From an uncultured Bordetella sp. (GTDB lineage: Bacteria; Pseudomonadota; Gammaproteobacteria; Burkholderiales; Burkholderiaceae_B): a stretch of 6,929 nt of DNA. The stretch covers positions 1-6,929 of the forward strand of contig CALGFL010000280.1 of the NCBI GenBank assembly GCA_937881145.1, written 5' to 3'. Under the pieces are notes generated by a model that was not told the origin of the DNA, did not search any database, and saw only the letters and a list, made by a program, of their open reading frames with translations. How positions within the stretch are numbered: position 1 is the stretch's first letter; each line of letters opens with the position of its first letter. Below are positions 6,838 through 6,929 of the stretch, piece after piece. The translations under genes were made by a program, and so were the position numbers.

Positions 6838-6929
6838 CTGGGAACCTAGTGCTTGAGAATCAGCGATCAAGGCTAGGGAAGATACTGAGTGCGCACTGTG
6901 AGCGGCTGTGAGTGCAGGTAATGAACGAG
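6838..6929 (-). promoter_or_regulatory. Probable leader/promoter region of the polysaccharide operon
   Basis: These 92 bases have visibly lower GC content than the flanking gene and lack convincing codon bias, which fits non-coding DNA upstream of the fusion-protein gene. A 10-bp perfect palindrome, AGTGCGCACT, sits at 6888-6897. A TATCTT hexamer (minus strand, read from about 6884 to 6879) could be a weak -10 element, but I see no good -35. The region is cut by the window edge, so the full promoter is not visible. Confidence 0.35.
6896..6912. repeat. Direct repeat CTGTGAG with 10-bp period
   Basis: CTGTGAG occurs at 6896-6902 and again at 6906-6912, exactly ten bases apart, so both copies face the same side of the helix. 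The first copy overlaps the end of the 10-bp palindrome at 6888-6897. Head-to-tail repeats at one-turn spacing upstream of an operon are typical of response-regulator boxes, but two 7-mers are weak evidence. Confidence 0.35.

Noticed and set aside
6921..6929. Possible divergent plus-strand gene starting ATG-AAC-GAG at the right edge
   Set aside because: Only three codons are visible, with a poor ribosome binding site; it cannot be judged without more sequence.

Overview
The window is GC-rich DNA with long open antisense frames and codon usage typical of a high-GC betaproteobacterium. A Bordetella/Achromobacter-type member of the Alcaligenaceae fits the overall look, but this is an impression from composition and gene content, not a demonstrated assignment. 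All recognisable genes lie on the minus strand, so the biological reading order runs from right to left. I found no tRNA, rRNA, CRISPR array or insertion sequence.

From right to left: 6838-6929 looks like a leader region, with a lower GC content, a short palindrome and a helically phased direct repeat. Four tightly packed genes follow. They encode (1) an HlyD-type membrane fusion protein (5491-6837), (2) a secreted protein that resembles an (alpha/alpha)-barrel glycoside hydrolase (4207-5466), (3) a cellulose-synthase-like family 2 glycosyltransferase with a C-terminal c-di-GMP-binding PilZ domain (2219-4207), and (4) a TolC/OprM-type outer-membrane lipoprotein (687-2213). The junctions are 24 bp, a 1-base TGATG overlap, and 5 bp, so this is almost certainly one operon. 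A plausible intrinsic terminator (639-664) closes it. Beyond that, a separately transcribed CaiB/BaiF-type CoA-transferase gene (1-572) runs off the left edge. It is preceded by a 12-bp palindrome that could be an operator.

The four-gene block reads as a synthase-dependent exopolysaccharide machine. The glycosyltransferase would polymerise a nucleotide-sugar substrate, probably into a beta-glucan-like chain, and thread it across the inner membrane under c-di-GMP control. The fusion protein and outer-membrane channel would span the periplasm and outer membrane, and the hydrolase-like protein would act on the polymer in the periplasm. The unusual point is the architecture. The fusion protein and TolC-type channel normally serve a drug pump or an ABC exporter, but here the only inner-membrane engine in the operon is the polysaccharide synthase. 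No BcsB, BcsC, TPR scaffold or GH8-type BcsZ is present. The layout partly recalls the two-gene mixed-linkage beta-glucan system of Sinorhizobium (a GT2 plus a fusion protein), with a hydrolase and an outer-membrane channel added. The polymer is not identifiable from sequence alone.
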